Origin: Hyphomicrobiaceae bacterium
GTDB lineage: Bacteria; Pseudomonadota; Alphaproteobacteria; Rhizobiales; Hyphomicrobiaceae
Reading direction: 5' to 3'
Assembly: GCA_008933705.1 (NCBI GenBank)
Contig: WBUN01000016.1
Coordinates: 22,171 to 86,170 of the forward strand
Length of the DNA stretch: 64,000 nt
Shown here: piece by piece, positions 49,092-58,015 of the stretch
Position numbering within the stretch: the first letter of the stretch is position 1
Layout: each line of letters starts with the position of its first letter
Translations under genes and position numbers: made by a program
Notes under the pieces: generated by a model
What the model saw: only the letters and a program-made list of their open reading frames with translations
Databases searched by the model: none
Told to the model about the DNA's origin: nothing

Positions 49092-49895
49092 GTGAGCACC
49101 GAGACCTACGAGATCCTGGCCGTCAAGTATGCCGAGCGCACCGATCGCAAGCGGGTGGAGAGCTTCATCATGGCGGACGACCACGATGCCCCCCATCAGC
49201 TCGATTATTTCGTGTGGGTAATCCGCAACGGGAACCGCACCATCCTGGTCGACAGCGGCTTCGACGAAGCCGAGGCGCGCAAGCGCCAGCGCGCGATCAT
49301 GCGCTCGCCCGCCGCCGCCCTGGAGCAGATCGGCATACCGCCCGCCGGCATCGAGCACCTCATCGTCACCCATCTCCACTACGACCACGCCGGCACCCTG
49401 TCCGCCTTCCCCAACGCCCGTTTCCACCTGCAGGCCGCCGAGATGGCCTATGCCACCGGTCCCTGCATGTGCCACCCCCACCTGCGCGTGCCCTTCACCG
49501 CAGAGCATGTCTGCGAGATGGTGCGCCATGTCTATTCGGGCCGGGTGCACTTCCACGAAGGCGATGCCGAGATCGCGCCCGGTGTGAGCGTGCACAAGAT
49601 CGGCGGCCACAGCCGCGGCCTGCAGTGCGTGCGCGTGGCCACGGCGACGGGCGCCGTGGTCCTCGCCTCCGACAGCTCCCACTTCTATGAGAATTTCGAG
49701 ACGGGAAAGGTGTTTCCCATCGTCGTCGACGTCGAGGACGTGCTCAGGGGCTACGCGCGGCTCAAGACGCTTGCCGCTTCCAGGCGGCATATCGTGCCGG
49801 GCCACGATCCGCTCGTGCTGCAGAGGTATCCGGCCCTCAACAGCCGGATGGAGGGCATCGTGCACCGCCTCGACGTGCCGCGTCTCGACCGGTGA
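49092..49895 (+). CDS. N-acyl-homoserine-lactonase-like metallo-beta-lactamase
   Basis: A 267-residue MBL-fold hydrolase. The dinuclear-zinc motif is VTHLHYDHAG near residue 94; further ligands are the histidine in IGGHSRGLQ, the aspartate in ASDSSHF and the histidine in VPGHDPLV. This arrangement and length fit the AttM/AiiA-like lactonase group that opens acyl-homoserine lactones, but related proteins act on other lactones. The start is GTG 49092 with GGAG seven bases upstream. Divergent from malonyl-CoA decarboxylase. Confidence 0.85.
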   Translation: MSTETYEILAVKYAERTDRKRVESFIMADDHDAPHQLDYFVWVIRNGNRTILVDSGFDEAEARKRQRAIMRSPAAALEQIGIPPAGIEHLIVTHLHYDHAGTLSAFPNARFHLQAAEMAYATGPCMCHPHLRVPFTAEHVCEMVRHVYSGRVHFHEGDAEIAPGVSVHKIGGHSRGLQCVRVATATGAVVLASDSSHFYENFETGKVFPIVVDVEDVLRGYARLKTLAASRRHIVPGHDPLVLQRYPALNSRMEGIVHRLDVPRLDR

Positions 49896-49912
49896 GGGCG
49901 CGGGCAGGGTCG

Positions 49913-51220
49913 TCAAGCGAGTCCCGCGCGCCTGAGCTCACCCTCGAGCCTGCCGCGGATGGCGGGATCGATGCGGAACCGGCATGTGACGGCGCCGCTC
50001 TCCTCGCGCGTCTGCTCCAGCACCTCGGCGTTGTCGTGCAGCCAGCTCAGCAGGCGTCCCTGCTGCAACGGTATCTCAAGGGTCAGGATCACATCTTTCT
50101 CGCCGAAGCGCGCATCGACGGCCTCAAGCAGGCCGTCGATGCCTTCCCCTGTCACGGCCGACACGAGCAGAAGACGGCGCCCATGCCGGTCGGCCGCGCG
50201 CACCGCTTCCCGGCGCGCGTGCGCATCGATCCGGTCGATCTTGTTGCCGACCTCGATGATCCTCCTCTCGGCAGACGCCGAGTCGACGCCGAGCTCCGCC
50301 AGCACAGCCTCCACATCGCGCCGCTGTGCCTCCATCTCCGGGTGGCTGATGTCGCGCACATGTAGGATGAGATCGGCGGCGATCACCTCCTCCAGCGTCG
50401 CCCGGAAGGCCGCCACCAGCGTGGTCGGCAGATCGGAGATGAAACCAACCGTGTCCGACAGGATGATGCGCCGTCCGCTCGCGAGCTTCACCTCGCGCAT
50501 GGTCGGATCGAGCGTTGCAAACACCTGATCCCTGGCAACGACGCCTGCGCCCGTCAGCCGGTTGAAGAGCGTCGACTTGCCGGCGTTGGTGTAGCCGACG
50601 ATGGCAACCACCGGGAACGGCACACGCTTGCGGCCGGCGCGGTGCAGCGCGCGCGTCTTGACGACGCCGGCCAGCTCCCTGCGAATGAACGCTATGCGCT
50701 CCTCGATCAGCCTGCGGTCGGTTTCGATCTGCGCTTCGCCGGGGCCGCCCAGGAAGCCGAAGCCGCCGCGCTGCCTCTCAAGGTGGGTCCAGCTGCGGAC
50801 CAGCCGGCTCTTCTGGTAGCTGAGATGCGCCAGCTCCACCTGCAACCGGCCTTCGCGCGTGAGCGCGCGCTCGCCGAAGATCTCCAGGATGAGGCCGGTA
50901 CGGTCGAGCACCTTGCAGCCCCAGGCCTTCTCGAGATTGCGCTGCTGCACGGGACTGACGGCATGGTCGATGACGGCGAGGCCTGCGCTCTCGACCTCGA
51001 TGCGGCCCTTCAGCTCCTCGACCTTGCCTGAGCCGAAGAGCGTCGATGGTCGCGGCTGCAGCAGGGGCACGATCTCTGCCGCGCGCACATCGAGATCGAT
51101 GGCCCTTGCGAGGCCGACCGCCTCGGCGAGCCGGTCCTCGACGGAGCGCGGCGCTGCCTGCCTCAGGGGTACGGACCCGCCGGCCGAGCGGCGCTCGCCT
51201 GCTCGCAGCGGCACGAGCAC
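49913..51220 (-). CDS. hflX: Ribosome-associated GTPase HflX
   Basis: A 435-residue (at least) GTPase that splits stalled ribosomes. The N-terminal ND1 domain includes STLFGSGKVEELKGRI; the GTPase domain has Walker A VGYTNAGKSTLFNRL, LDPTMREV (switch I), SDTVGFISDLP (G3) and VGNKID (G4). The frame stays open and family-like upstream of GTG 51220 (T-R-A-V-V-L-V-P continues back through a basic proline-rich stretch) but contains no ATG, GTG, TTG or CTG before a stop at 51332, so the true start is unclear. It follows hfq. Confidence 0.93.
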   Translation of the reverse strand: MLVPLRAGERRSAGGSVPLRQAAPRSVEDRLAEAVGLARAIDLDVRAAEIVPLLQPRPSTLFGSGKVEELKGRIEVESAGLAVIDHAVSPVQQRNLEKAWGCKVLDRTGLILEIFGERALTREGRLQVELAHLSYQKSRLVRSWTHLERQRGGFGFLGGPGEAQIETDRRLIEERIAFIRRELAGVVKTRALHRAGRKRVPFPVVAIVGYTNAGKSTLFNRLTGAGVVARDQVFATLDPTMREVKLASGRRIILSDTVGFISDLPTTLVAAFRATLEEVIAADLILHVRDISHPEMEAQRRDVEAVLAELGVDSASAERRIIEVGNKIDRIDAHARREAVRAADRHGRRLLLVSAVTGEGIDGLLEAVDARFGEKDVILTLEIPLQQGRLLSWLHDNAEVLEQTREESGAVTCRFRIDPAIRGRLEGELRRAGLA

Positions 51221-51306
51221 GACGGCGCGCGTCGGCGGCCGCTGGCGATCGACGGGCGTGCGACGCTTGCGGGACGGCTTAGGCTTGGGCGGCGCTTCCT
51301 GGATGG

Positions 51307-51558
51307 CTATGCCTGCTGGCCTTCGGCCGGATCAACTTCCATGAGATGCACGGGCTGACCCGGCATGATGGTTGATATGGCGTGCTTGTAGACAAGCTGC
51401 GAATGCCCGTCCCGGCGTAGCAGCACGCAGAAATTGTCGAACCAGGTGACAATCCCCTGCAGCTTCACGCCGTTGATGAGAAAGATCGTGAGCGGCGTCT
51501 TGTTCTTGCGCACGTGATTCAGGAACGTGTCCTGAAGACTTTGGGCTCTTTCGGCCAT
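51307..51558 (-). CDS. hfq: RNA chaperone Hfq
   Basis: An 83-residue hexameric RNA chaperone for small-RNA regulation. Sm1 is [20 protein letters not shown] and the Sm2 motif ends [15 protein letters not shown] (KH site), with Q8 and F39-type residues in place. The C-terminus is short, as in alphaproteobacteria. It sits between dat and hflX on the same strand. Its leader contains CCCCGGGG and lacks a strong ribosome site, consistent with possible autoregulation. Confidence 0.97.
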   Translation of the reverse strand: MAERAQSLQDTFLNHVRKNKTPLTIFLINGVKLQGIVTWFDNFCVLLRRDGHSQLVYKHAISTIMPGQPVHLMEVDPAEGQQA

Positions 51559-51694
51559 TTTTGTAGTCCGTGTTTGTATTGTGGGGGGCCCGTGCTACCC
51601 GAACCCCACCCCCGGGGCTGACAAAATGCAGCTTCACAGGCACATGCACAAGAGGATTCGCTGCTCTGATAAGTGCAATTTGCCTGTTCAGAAA

Positions 51695-52561
51695 TCATGC
51701 ATCGGCAATTTCTGCCGCTGAATGAAATTCGGCTCTGAGCCTTAACGTCAGTATACCGGGGGAGCCATTGCCGATGGGCTGGCCGTCGATGCTGACCACC
51801 GGCATCAGCGTATTGGTTGCAGAGGTCACAAAAGCCTCTCGTGCCGCTCGCGCTTCCTCCACCGTGAAAGGCCGCTCCAGCAGCTCGATATTCTCCCGCT
51901 TGAGCAGATCGATCAGCGTTGTTCGCGCTACCCCCCTGAGAATGGCGATGTCGGCCTGGCGCGTGATGAGGCGCCCCTCCTTGTCCACGATCCAGGCATT
52001 GGATGAGGCGCCCTCCGTGACATGCCCGTCGGGGTCGACGAACCAGGCTTCCCGCGCACCCTCCTTGCGCGCGGCTTCCTTGGCCAAAGACGCCGGCAAC
52101 AGCATGACCGTCTTGATGTCGCAGCGCGCCCAGCGGGTGTCCGGCATGGTCTTGATGGCGATGCCGGCCGCCGCGGCTGCCTCCAGCCGGCCCGGCGGTA
52201 TGCTGCGGGCGAGGCAGACGACGGTCGGCTCGACGTGATCGGGCGGAAAAAGAAAGTCGCGTGGCCTCGCCCCGCGCGACACCTGCACATAGACGAGGCC
52301 GTTCGTCACGCGGTTGCGCCGGATCGTCTCGCGCATCACCCGCGACAGGGCCGCCGGCGTCATCGGCCGGCGGATGGCAAGCTCCATCAGCGAGCGCGCC
52401 AGACGCTGCACGTGGCGCGTCTCGTCGACGAGCCGCCCGCCATTGACCTCGCATACCTCGTAAACCGCATCGCCGAATTGGAAGCCCCGGTCCTCGACGT
52501 GCACTCCGGCTTCGCCGTAGGGAAGATAGCGGCCGTTGACGTAAACCGTGCGCGTCATCAT
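51695..52561 (-). CDS. dat: D-amino-acid aminotransferase
   Basis: A 288-residue fold-type IV PLP transaminase. The PLP lysine is K150 in RCDIKTVMLLP; other signatures are VEDRGFQFGDAVYEV near the start and EGASSNAWIV near residue 190. It interconverts D-alanine and D-glutamate with 2-oxoacids for peptidoglycan. The start overlaps the ntrX stop in TGATG (ATG 52561; a second ATG is at 52558), so the gene is translationally coupled to ntrX, an arrangement I recall as common between ntrX and hfq in Rhizobiales. Confidence 0.92.
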   Translation of the reverse strand: MMTRTVYVNGRYLPYGEAGVHVEDRGFQFGDAVYEVCEVNGGRLVDETRHVQRLARSLMELAIRRPMTPAALSRVMRETIRRNRVTNGLVYVQVSRGARPRDFLFPPDHVEPTVVCLARSIPPGRLEAAAAAGIAIKTMPDTRWARCDIKTVMLLPASLAKEAARKEGAREAWFVDPDGHVTEGASSNAWIVDKEGRLITRQADIAILRGVARTTLIDLLKRENIELLERPFTVEEARAAREAFVTSATNTLMPVVSIDGQPIGNGSPGILTLRLRAEFHSAAEIADA

Positions 52562-53958
52562 CAGGGCTGGCGCGAGATCTCGCCGCCGCGCTCCTGGGAG
52601 CTGACCCCCAGCGCACGCAGCTTGCGGTGCAGAGCGGAGCGCTCCATGCCGACGAACTCGGCCGTGCGCGAGATGTTGCCCCCGAAGCGGTTGATCTGCG
52701 CCAGCAGGTACTCGCGCTCGAAGATCTCGCGCGCCTCCCTCAGCGGCAGCGACATGAGGTGCTCCGCGCCGCCGTTGACCGGCAGCGGCACGTTGGAGCC
52801 GATCTCCTCGGGCAGCATGTTAGCAGTAATGATCGCATCGGGCTCTCCCCCGGACAGGATCATGAGCCGCTCGATGTTGTTCCTGAGCTCGCGCACGTTG
52901 CCCGGCCAGTCATGGGCCTGCAGCACCGCCACGGCGTCCTCGCCGATGCGCCGCGGCGCCAGCCCGGTCGACTGGGCGATCTGCCCGACGAAGTATTGAA
53001 TGAGCTCGGGGATGTCGTCTCGCCGCTCGGCCAGTCCCGGCACGCGCAGCGGCACCACGTTGAGCCGGTGATACAGGTCCTCGCGGAAGCGCCCCTCCTG
53101 CATCTCGCGCTCCAGGTCGCGGCTGGTCGAGGAGATGATGCGCACGTCGACGGCCACCTTGGGACCACCGCCGACACGCTGGAATTTCTGCTCCACCAGC
53201 ACGCGCAGCACCTTGCCCTGCGTCTCCAGCGGCATGTCGGCGACCTCGTCGATGTAGAGCGTGCCGCCGTGCGCCTCCTCGAGCGCGCCGACCTTGCGCG
53301 GGCCTGAATGATCCTCGGTGCCGAACAGCTCCTCCTCGACGCGGTCGGGCGCCATCGCCGCGGCATTGAGCACGACAAACGGCCCGTCCATTCGCTGCGA
53401 TTGGGCGTGCATCACACGCGCACACAGCTCCTTGCCGGAGCCGGCGCTGCCCCGGATCAGCACCCGGCTGTTGGTCGGTGCCACCCGCTCGATGGCAGAG
53501 CGCAGCTGGTTGATGGCAGTGGAATGGCCGATCATCTCTGTGCTTACGACCGAGCGCTCGCGCAGCTCGCGCACTTCGCGCTGCAGCTTGGAGGCTTCGA
53601 GCGCGCGCAGGGTGACAAGCAGCAGACGATCGGCCTTGAACGGCTTCTCGATGTAGTCGTAGGCGCCGCGCTTGATGGCGGTGACTGCCGTCTCGATGTT
53701 GCCGTGGCCCGAGATGATGACGACCGGAAGGTCGGGATGGGTCTTCTTGATGATGTTGAGCACCTCGAGGCCGTCGAGCCGGCTGCCCTGCAGCCAGATG
53801 TCGAGAACGACGAGCTGCGGGCGGCGCTCCTCGATGGCCTTCAACGCCTCGTCGGAGTCGCGTGCGAGCCGCGTGCGGTGTCCATCGTCCTGTAGGAGTC
53901 CGGCGATCATCTCGCGGATGTCAGCCTCGTCGTCGACGATCAGGATGTCAGAAGCCAT
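52561..53958 (-). CDS. ntrX: Nitrogen-regulation response regulator NtrX
   Basis: A 465-residue sigma-54-class regulator. The receiver has the phosphorylated aspartate D53 in VVLDIWLQGSRLDGLEVL. The AAA+ domain has a variant Walker A GSAGSGKELCARVMH and Walker B GGTLYIDEVADMP, but the sigma-54 contact loop GAFTGA is replaced by a short TEDHSG, as in other NtrX. A Fis-type helix-turn-helix closes it (GGNISRTAEFVGMERSALHRK). It is the partner of NtrY, 27 nt upstream. Confidence 0.95.
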   Translation of the reverse strand: MASDILIVDDEADIREMIAGLLQDDGHRTRLARDSDEALKAIEERRPQLVVLDIWLQGSRLDGLEVLNIIKKTHPDLPVVIISGHGNIETAVTAIKRGAYDYIEKPFKADRLLLVTLRALEASKLQREVRELRERSVVSTEMIGHSTAINQLRSAIERVAPTNSRVLIRGSAGSGKELCARVMHAQSQRMDGPFVVLNAAAMAPDRVEEELFGTEDHSGPRKVGALEEAHGGTLYIDEVADMPLETQGKVLRVLVEQKFQRVGGGPKVAVDVRIISSTSRDLEREMQEGRFREDLYHRLNVVPLRVPGLAERRDDIPELIQYFVGQIAQSTGLAPRRIGEDAVAVLQAHDWPGNVRELRNNIERLMILSGGEPDAIITANMLPEEIGSNVPLPVNGGAEHLMSLPLREAREIFEREYLLAQINRFGGNISRTAEFVGMERSALHRKLRALGVSSQERGGEISRQP

Positions 53959-53985
53959 CTATCGCTCCCTGGCTCGTTTGATGCT

Positions 53986-56436
53986 TCACGCCCCGCGCAC
54001 GGCGGCAGGCGCGGGTTCTTGCTGAGGTGTGTGGCGGGCGGACGGAGGGCCTGCAGGCAGGCTGAGACGAATGAGGGCGCCGTGCGTGCGCCCGGGCGCG
54101 GGCGGCGCGTCCTCGAGCGACAGCGTGCCCCCGTGCGTTTCCACGATCTTCTGCACGATGGCGAGGCCGAGCCCGGTGCCCTTGCTGCCCTTGGTCGTCA
54201 CATAGGGCTCGAGCAGGCGGTTGCGGTTGTGCTTGGGCAGGCCCGGGCCGTTGTCGATGACCTCGATCTCGACGCGATTGCCGTTGCGCCGCACGATCGT
54301 CTCCACGCGCCCGTGATAGCCGGGCTCCGCACCGGGGCTGGCGGCATAGGCCTGCACGGCCTCGGTAGCGTTCTTGACCAGGTTGGTGACGGCCTGCGAG
54401 ATCAGCCGCCGATCGCAGGAGACGATGATGGGCTCCTTGCCGAGCTTGGTGTCGAACGTGACATCCCCGGTGCCCATCTGGAACAGGAACACGGGATCGC
54501 GCACGACCTCGCGGATGTCCTCCTCCGCCATCTCGGCCTTCGGCGTGCGCGCGAACGAGGAGAACTCGTCGACCATGCGCGCCACGTCGCCGACCTGGCG
54601 GATGATGGTCTCGGTGCAGCGGTCGAAGGTCTCCCGGTCCTCCGTGATCACCTTGCCGTATTTGCGGCGGATGCGCTCGGCAGAGAGCTGGATGGGCGTG
54701 AGGGGGTTCTTGATCTCGTGCGCAATGCGTCGGGCCACGTCCGCCCATGCCGAAGTGCGCTGCGCGGCCACGAGCTCCGTCACGTCGTCGAACGTCACCA
54801 CCGATCCCTGGTCGTCGCCGCCCTGCGCCTCGCGCGTCACCCGCACCGAGAAATTGCGCTCGTCGCCGGCGATGTTCAGCGTCACCTGGTGCTGAGGCCG
54901 CGTCTTCGCATTGGGATCGTGCGCCTCCTCGACGAGGGCGGCGAACTCGGGCACCGCCTCGGCGAGCTCGCGCCCGACCAGCTGCTCCTCGCCCCGGCTC
55001 AGCAGCTTCTCGGCGGAGCGATTGGCGAGCGTGATGCGCCCGTTGCGGTCGAGGCCGATGACACCGGCCGACACGCCCGACAGCACCGCCTCCATGAACC
55101 GGCGCCGCTCAGTGAGCTGGCTGTTGGCGGTGACGAGGTCGGTGCGCTGGCGTTCCAGCTCCTGGGTCATGTAGTTGAAATTCATGGACAAACGGCGCAG
55201 GTCGCCCTCGCCCCGCCGGATCGGGAGCACGACCTTCAGGTTGCCGCGCGCCACCTGCTGGGCCGCCGCGATGAGCCGGCGGATCGGCGCCACCAGAAGG
55301 CCTGCAAACCACAGCCCGACCCACACGGCAGCCAGCAGCGCCGTCAGCGAGATCATGAAGTACATGAGCCCGTGCGCGAACTTGAGGCCGCCGCGGCGCT
55401 GGCGAAGCTGCTCGTACTCGGCTACGCCCGCCTCCGTGCGGCGCAGGTGCACGACCACCTTCGGGCTCACGCCGCGCGCAACGTAGAGATAGGAGTCGGG
55501 ATAGGCGTGCAGCTTGGCGATGGCCGCGACGCGGAAGGTGTTGACCGGCATCAACAGCGGCACCTGTCCGCCCTCCGCGGCGCGGATGAGATGCTCCGGC
55601 GGCGCCACGTAGGGGATCTTCTCGTCCTCGAGAGCTGCGACCTTCACGGTGCCCTTGCTGTCGACCACATAGGCCACCGGCAAATCGCGCAGCCCGGCCT
55701 GCGCAAACATCAGATCACGGAATTTGCGCGGGTCGGCGGCTACCTCCGGCGCGGCATCGTCCAGGTCCTTCGCCATGTTGACGATGTCGGTGCGGATGAC
55801 CTGGCCGTGCTCCTCCAGATAGGCATGCGCGACGTCGAGCGAGTTCATGACGATCGACGTGGTCTGACGGTTGAACCAGTTGTCGAGCGAGCGCGAGAAC
55901 GTCGTGGTGGCCGCGATCGCCAGCAGAAGGGCCGGCAGCGCGGTGATCAGGCTGAAGAGCGCCACGATGCGCACGTGCAGCCGCGCGCCCGCGATCTTTC
56001 TCTTCCAGGCGCGCCAAAGCCCGACGGCCTGCACCGCGATGACCATCACCATCGCGACGACGAGCACCACGTTGATGAAGAGGACGCCGAGCACCACCTC
56101 GTTGCGCGGCACGATCGGCGTGAGCCCGGTCAGGATCAGATAGGTGGCAAGCCCCGAGATGAGCGAGAGGCTGACAACGATGAGCCCGATCCAGAACGCG
56201 CGGCTGCCCGTGCCTGGGAGTGCACCGGCATTGTCTTCAAGCAGAGGGTCGAGCGGAGCGGAGGGCTCCGAGCGCCCCAAGCGGCGCCACCGCTCGGCCG
56301 CCTGCCGCACCCAGGCACCTGCCTGACCGGCCGCCTGTCGCGCCCATAGGCCGGCGCGAACCACTACCCGCTGCATCGCAGCAAAGGCGCGTTCTGCGGC
56401 CTTCAGGACGGTGTCGACGAGCTCGTTTGTGTTCAC
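53986..56436 (-). CDS. ntrY: Nitrogen-regulation sensor kinase NtrY
   Basis: An 816-residue membrane kinase. Three hydrophobic segments near residues 75-170 precede a periplasmic sensor region, a further segment (MYFMISLTALLAAVWVGLWF), a HAMP linker, a PAS domain (VLSGVSAGVIGLDRNGRI) and the kinase core with phosphoacceptor His in VARRIAHEIKNPLTPIQL, NLVKNATEAV, VIDNGPGLP and GTGLGLAIVQKIVE. GTG 56436 is my best start, but ATG 56376 (796 residues) is also possible and neither has a clear ribosome site. Pairs with NtrX. Confidence 0.93.
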   Translation of the reverse strand: MNTNELVDTVLKAAERAFAAMQRVVVRAGLWARQAAGQAGAWVRQAAERWRRLGRSEPSAPLDPLLEDNAGALPGTGSRAFWIGLIVVSLSLISGLATYLILTGLTPIVPRNEVVLGVLFINVVLVVAMVMVIAVQAVGLWRAWKRKIAGARLHVRIVALFSLITALPALLLAIAATTTFSRSLDNWFNRQTTSIVMNSLDVAHAYLEEHGQVIRTDIVNMAKDLDDAAPEVAADPRKFRDLMFAQAGLRDLPVAYVVDSKGTVKVAALEDEKIPYVAPPEHLIRAAEGGQVPLLMPVNTFRVAAIAKLHAYPDSYLYVARGVSPKVVVHLRRTEAGVAEYEQLRQRRGGLKFAHGLMYFMISLTALLAAVWVGLWFAGLLVAPIRRLIAAAQQVARGNLKVVLPIRRGEGDLRRLSMNFNYMTQELERQRTDLVTANSQLTERRRFMEAVLSGVSAGVIGLDRNGRITLANRSAEKLLSRGEEQLVGRELAEAVPEFAALVEEAHDPNAKTRPQHQVTLNIAGDERNFSVRVTREAQGGDDQGSVVTFDDVTELVAAQRTSAWADVARRIAHEIKNPLTPIQLSAERIRRKYGKVITEDRETFDRCTETIIRQVGDVARMVDEFSSFARTPKAEMAEEDIREVVRDPVFLFQMGTGDVTFDTKLGKEPIIVSCDRRLISQAVTNLVKNATEAVQAYAASPGAEPGYHGRVETIVRRNGNRVEIEVIDNGPGLPKHNRNRLLEPYVTTKGSKGTGLGLAIVQKIVETHGGTLSLEDAPPAPGRTHGALIRLSLPAGPPSARHTPQQEPAPAAVRGA

Positions 56437-56803
56437 TTGGATCGCGGCTCTCAATGCAGCAAAGCGACCACACTCATCATCCGCAGTGTGGCATTTTCGC
56501 GACAATTTCACCGATAAGCCATTCCCAGGCCAAGCGCAAGCGAGACGCAGCCCGGTCCCTTTGGCCTGCTGCACGATGCCGGCCGGGGGCCGACTTGGAC
56601 GACCCCCGCGGGATTGGAACGGCATCCCCGCCCGCCCCGCTAGTCTGCTGATCGGACCGGGGAAAGCCCTGGGAGCCCAAAGGCCGGGCCAACTTTCCGC
56701 CACCATGCTGTGAAAATCGGTGGATTGCGACCGGGCAGCCATCCCACGGCGCGTATTGGGGGCAATGTCGCGGCTGAAATCGGGTGCCGCAGGGGGAACG
56801 TGA
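56437..56803. other. 367-bp divergent region between ntrY and lptF
   Basis: The ntrY frame stays open across most of this stretch, but composition and residue pattern are not those of a sensor kinase. A palindrome lies at 56468-56491. No other gene or RNA is visible; it must carry promoters in both directions. Confidence 0.45.
56468..56491. promoter_or_regulatory. Palindrome in the ntrY leader
   Basis: CCACACT and AGTGTGG separated by ten bases, a perfect 7-bp inverted repeat, 32 bp before the likely ntrY start. Centre-to-centre spacing of about 17 bp would place both halves on one face of the helix if bound by a dimer. No regulator can be named. Confidence 0.4.
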
Positions 56804-58012
56804 ATGGGCATCCTCGGCCGATATGTGTTTCGGCAGGCGGCAGGGGCGCTGCTGCTCATCCTCGTCTCTCTCACCGGTGTGGTGTGGATCGCAGTTGCCC
56901 TTCGGCAGCTCGAGCTGATGACAACGCAAGGTCAGGATGCCCTGCGCTTCCTGACCATGACGACACTGGCGATCCCGAGCATGCTGGCGCTGATCGCGCC
57001 GATTGCTCTGCTGATCGCCTCCATTCACGTCCTCAACAGGCTGAACGGCGACAGCGAGCTGATCGTCATGACGGCGGGCGGCATGCCGGTCTGGTCCCTG
57101 CTCAAGCCGCTGGGCGCACTCGCGCTGCTGGTGGCATTGGGCGTCAGCCTCGTGAACCACGTCGTCGGTCCCTGGAGCCAACGGCTGCTCAAGGACCTGG
57201 CCCTGCAGGTGCGCACCGATCTCATGGGCCAGGTGATCCAGCCCTGGCGCTTCACCTCGCCGGAGCGCAACCTGACGGTGCATATCCGCGACCGCTCGCC
57301 GTCGGGCGAGCTTCTGGGCCTGCTGCTGCACGATGGCCGCGATCCCAAGCAGGTGGTCACCTACCTCGCCGAGCGCGCCCGCATCATCAAGCAGGCGGAG
57401 GCGGCCTATCTGCGCATGGAGAAGGGCCACATCGTGCGCCAGCTTGAGAAGCAAGCCCCGCAAATCATCGCTTTCGAGCGCTACGCCGTCGACCTCAATC
57501 GCCTGGAGCAGCGTGCCGACGTCGCCCAGATCATCCGCCCGCGCGAGCGCTACACCTTCGAGCTTCTGCAGCCCGATCCCAATGACCCCGTCTACAAAAC
57601 CGATCCCGGCCGGTTCAGCTCCGAGTTGCATGAGCGCTTTGCTAGCCCCTTGTACAGCTTTGCTTTTGTCCTGATCGTGCTGGCCTTCATGGGTCAGGCG
57701 CAGACGACCAGGCAGAACCGGATGCAGGGCATCGTTGCAGCCTTCGCCATCGCCACCGGCTGTCGCATCCTCGGCATCGCAGCCGCCAACGCTGCCGTCA
57801 TCCGACCGTCGATGGTCTGGACCCTCTATGCCGTTCCTCTTGCAGCAGCAGCCATCGCGGCATCGGCCGCGCAGTGGCATATGTTCCCGCGCCGGCAGTC
57901 CAGGTTGGCGCGCGCAATCAGCGTAGCGCAGCAACGTGCCGTGACGGCACTAGTATCGCTGTGGCCTAGACCGGCGCCCGCCGCCGGTGCCGCGCGCAAG
58001 GCGAGGAGCTGA
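56804..58012 (+). CDS. lptF: LPS export permease LptF
   Basis: A 402-residue inner-membrane subunit of the LptB2FG transporter. Six transmembrane helices flank a periplasmic beta-jellyroll (about residues 130-270). The pattern LGRYVFRQAAGALLLILVSL, the coupling segment LNGDSELIVMTAGGMPVWSL and the C-terminal helices SPLYSFAFVLIVLAFMG are typical. GGGGGAA precedes ATG 56804. It heads the lptF-lptG-lptD-surA-pdxA run. Confidence 0.94.
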   Translation: MGILGRYVFRQAAGALLLILVSLTGVVWIAVALRQLELMTTQGQDALRFLTMTTLAIPSMLALIAPIALLIASIHVLNRLNGDSELIVMTAGGMPVWSLLKPLGALALLVALGVSLVNHVVGPWSQRLLKDLALQVRTDLMGQVIQPWRFTSPERNLTVHIRDRSPSGELLGLLLHDGRDPKQVVTYLAERARIIKQAEAAYLRMEKGHIVRQLEKQAPQIIAFERYAVDLNRLEQRADVAQIIRPRERYTFELLQPDPNDPVYKTDPGRFSSELHERFASPLYSFAFVLIVLAFMGQAQTTRQNRMQGIVAAFAIATGCRILGIAAANAAVIRPSMVWTLYAVPLAAAAIAASAAQWHMFPRRQSRLARAISVAQQRAVTALVSLWPRPAPAAGAARKARS

Positions 58013-58015
58013 CCC

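Noticed and set aside
54019..56349. 776-codon plus-strand frame opposite ntrY
   Set aside because: Antisense shadow; no signal, domain or start site.
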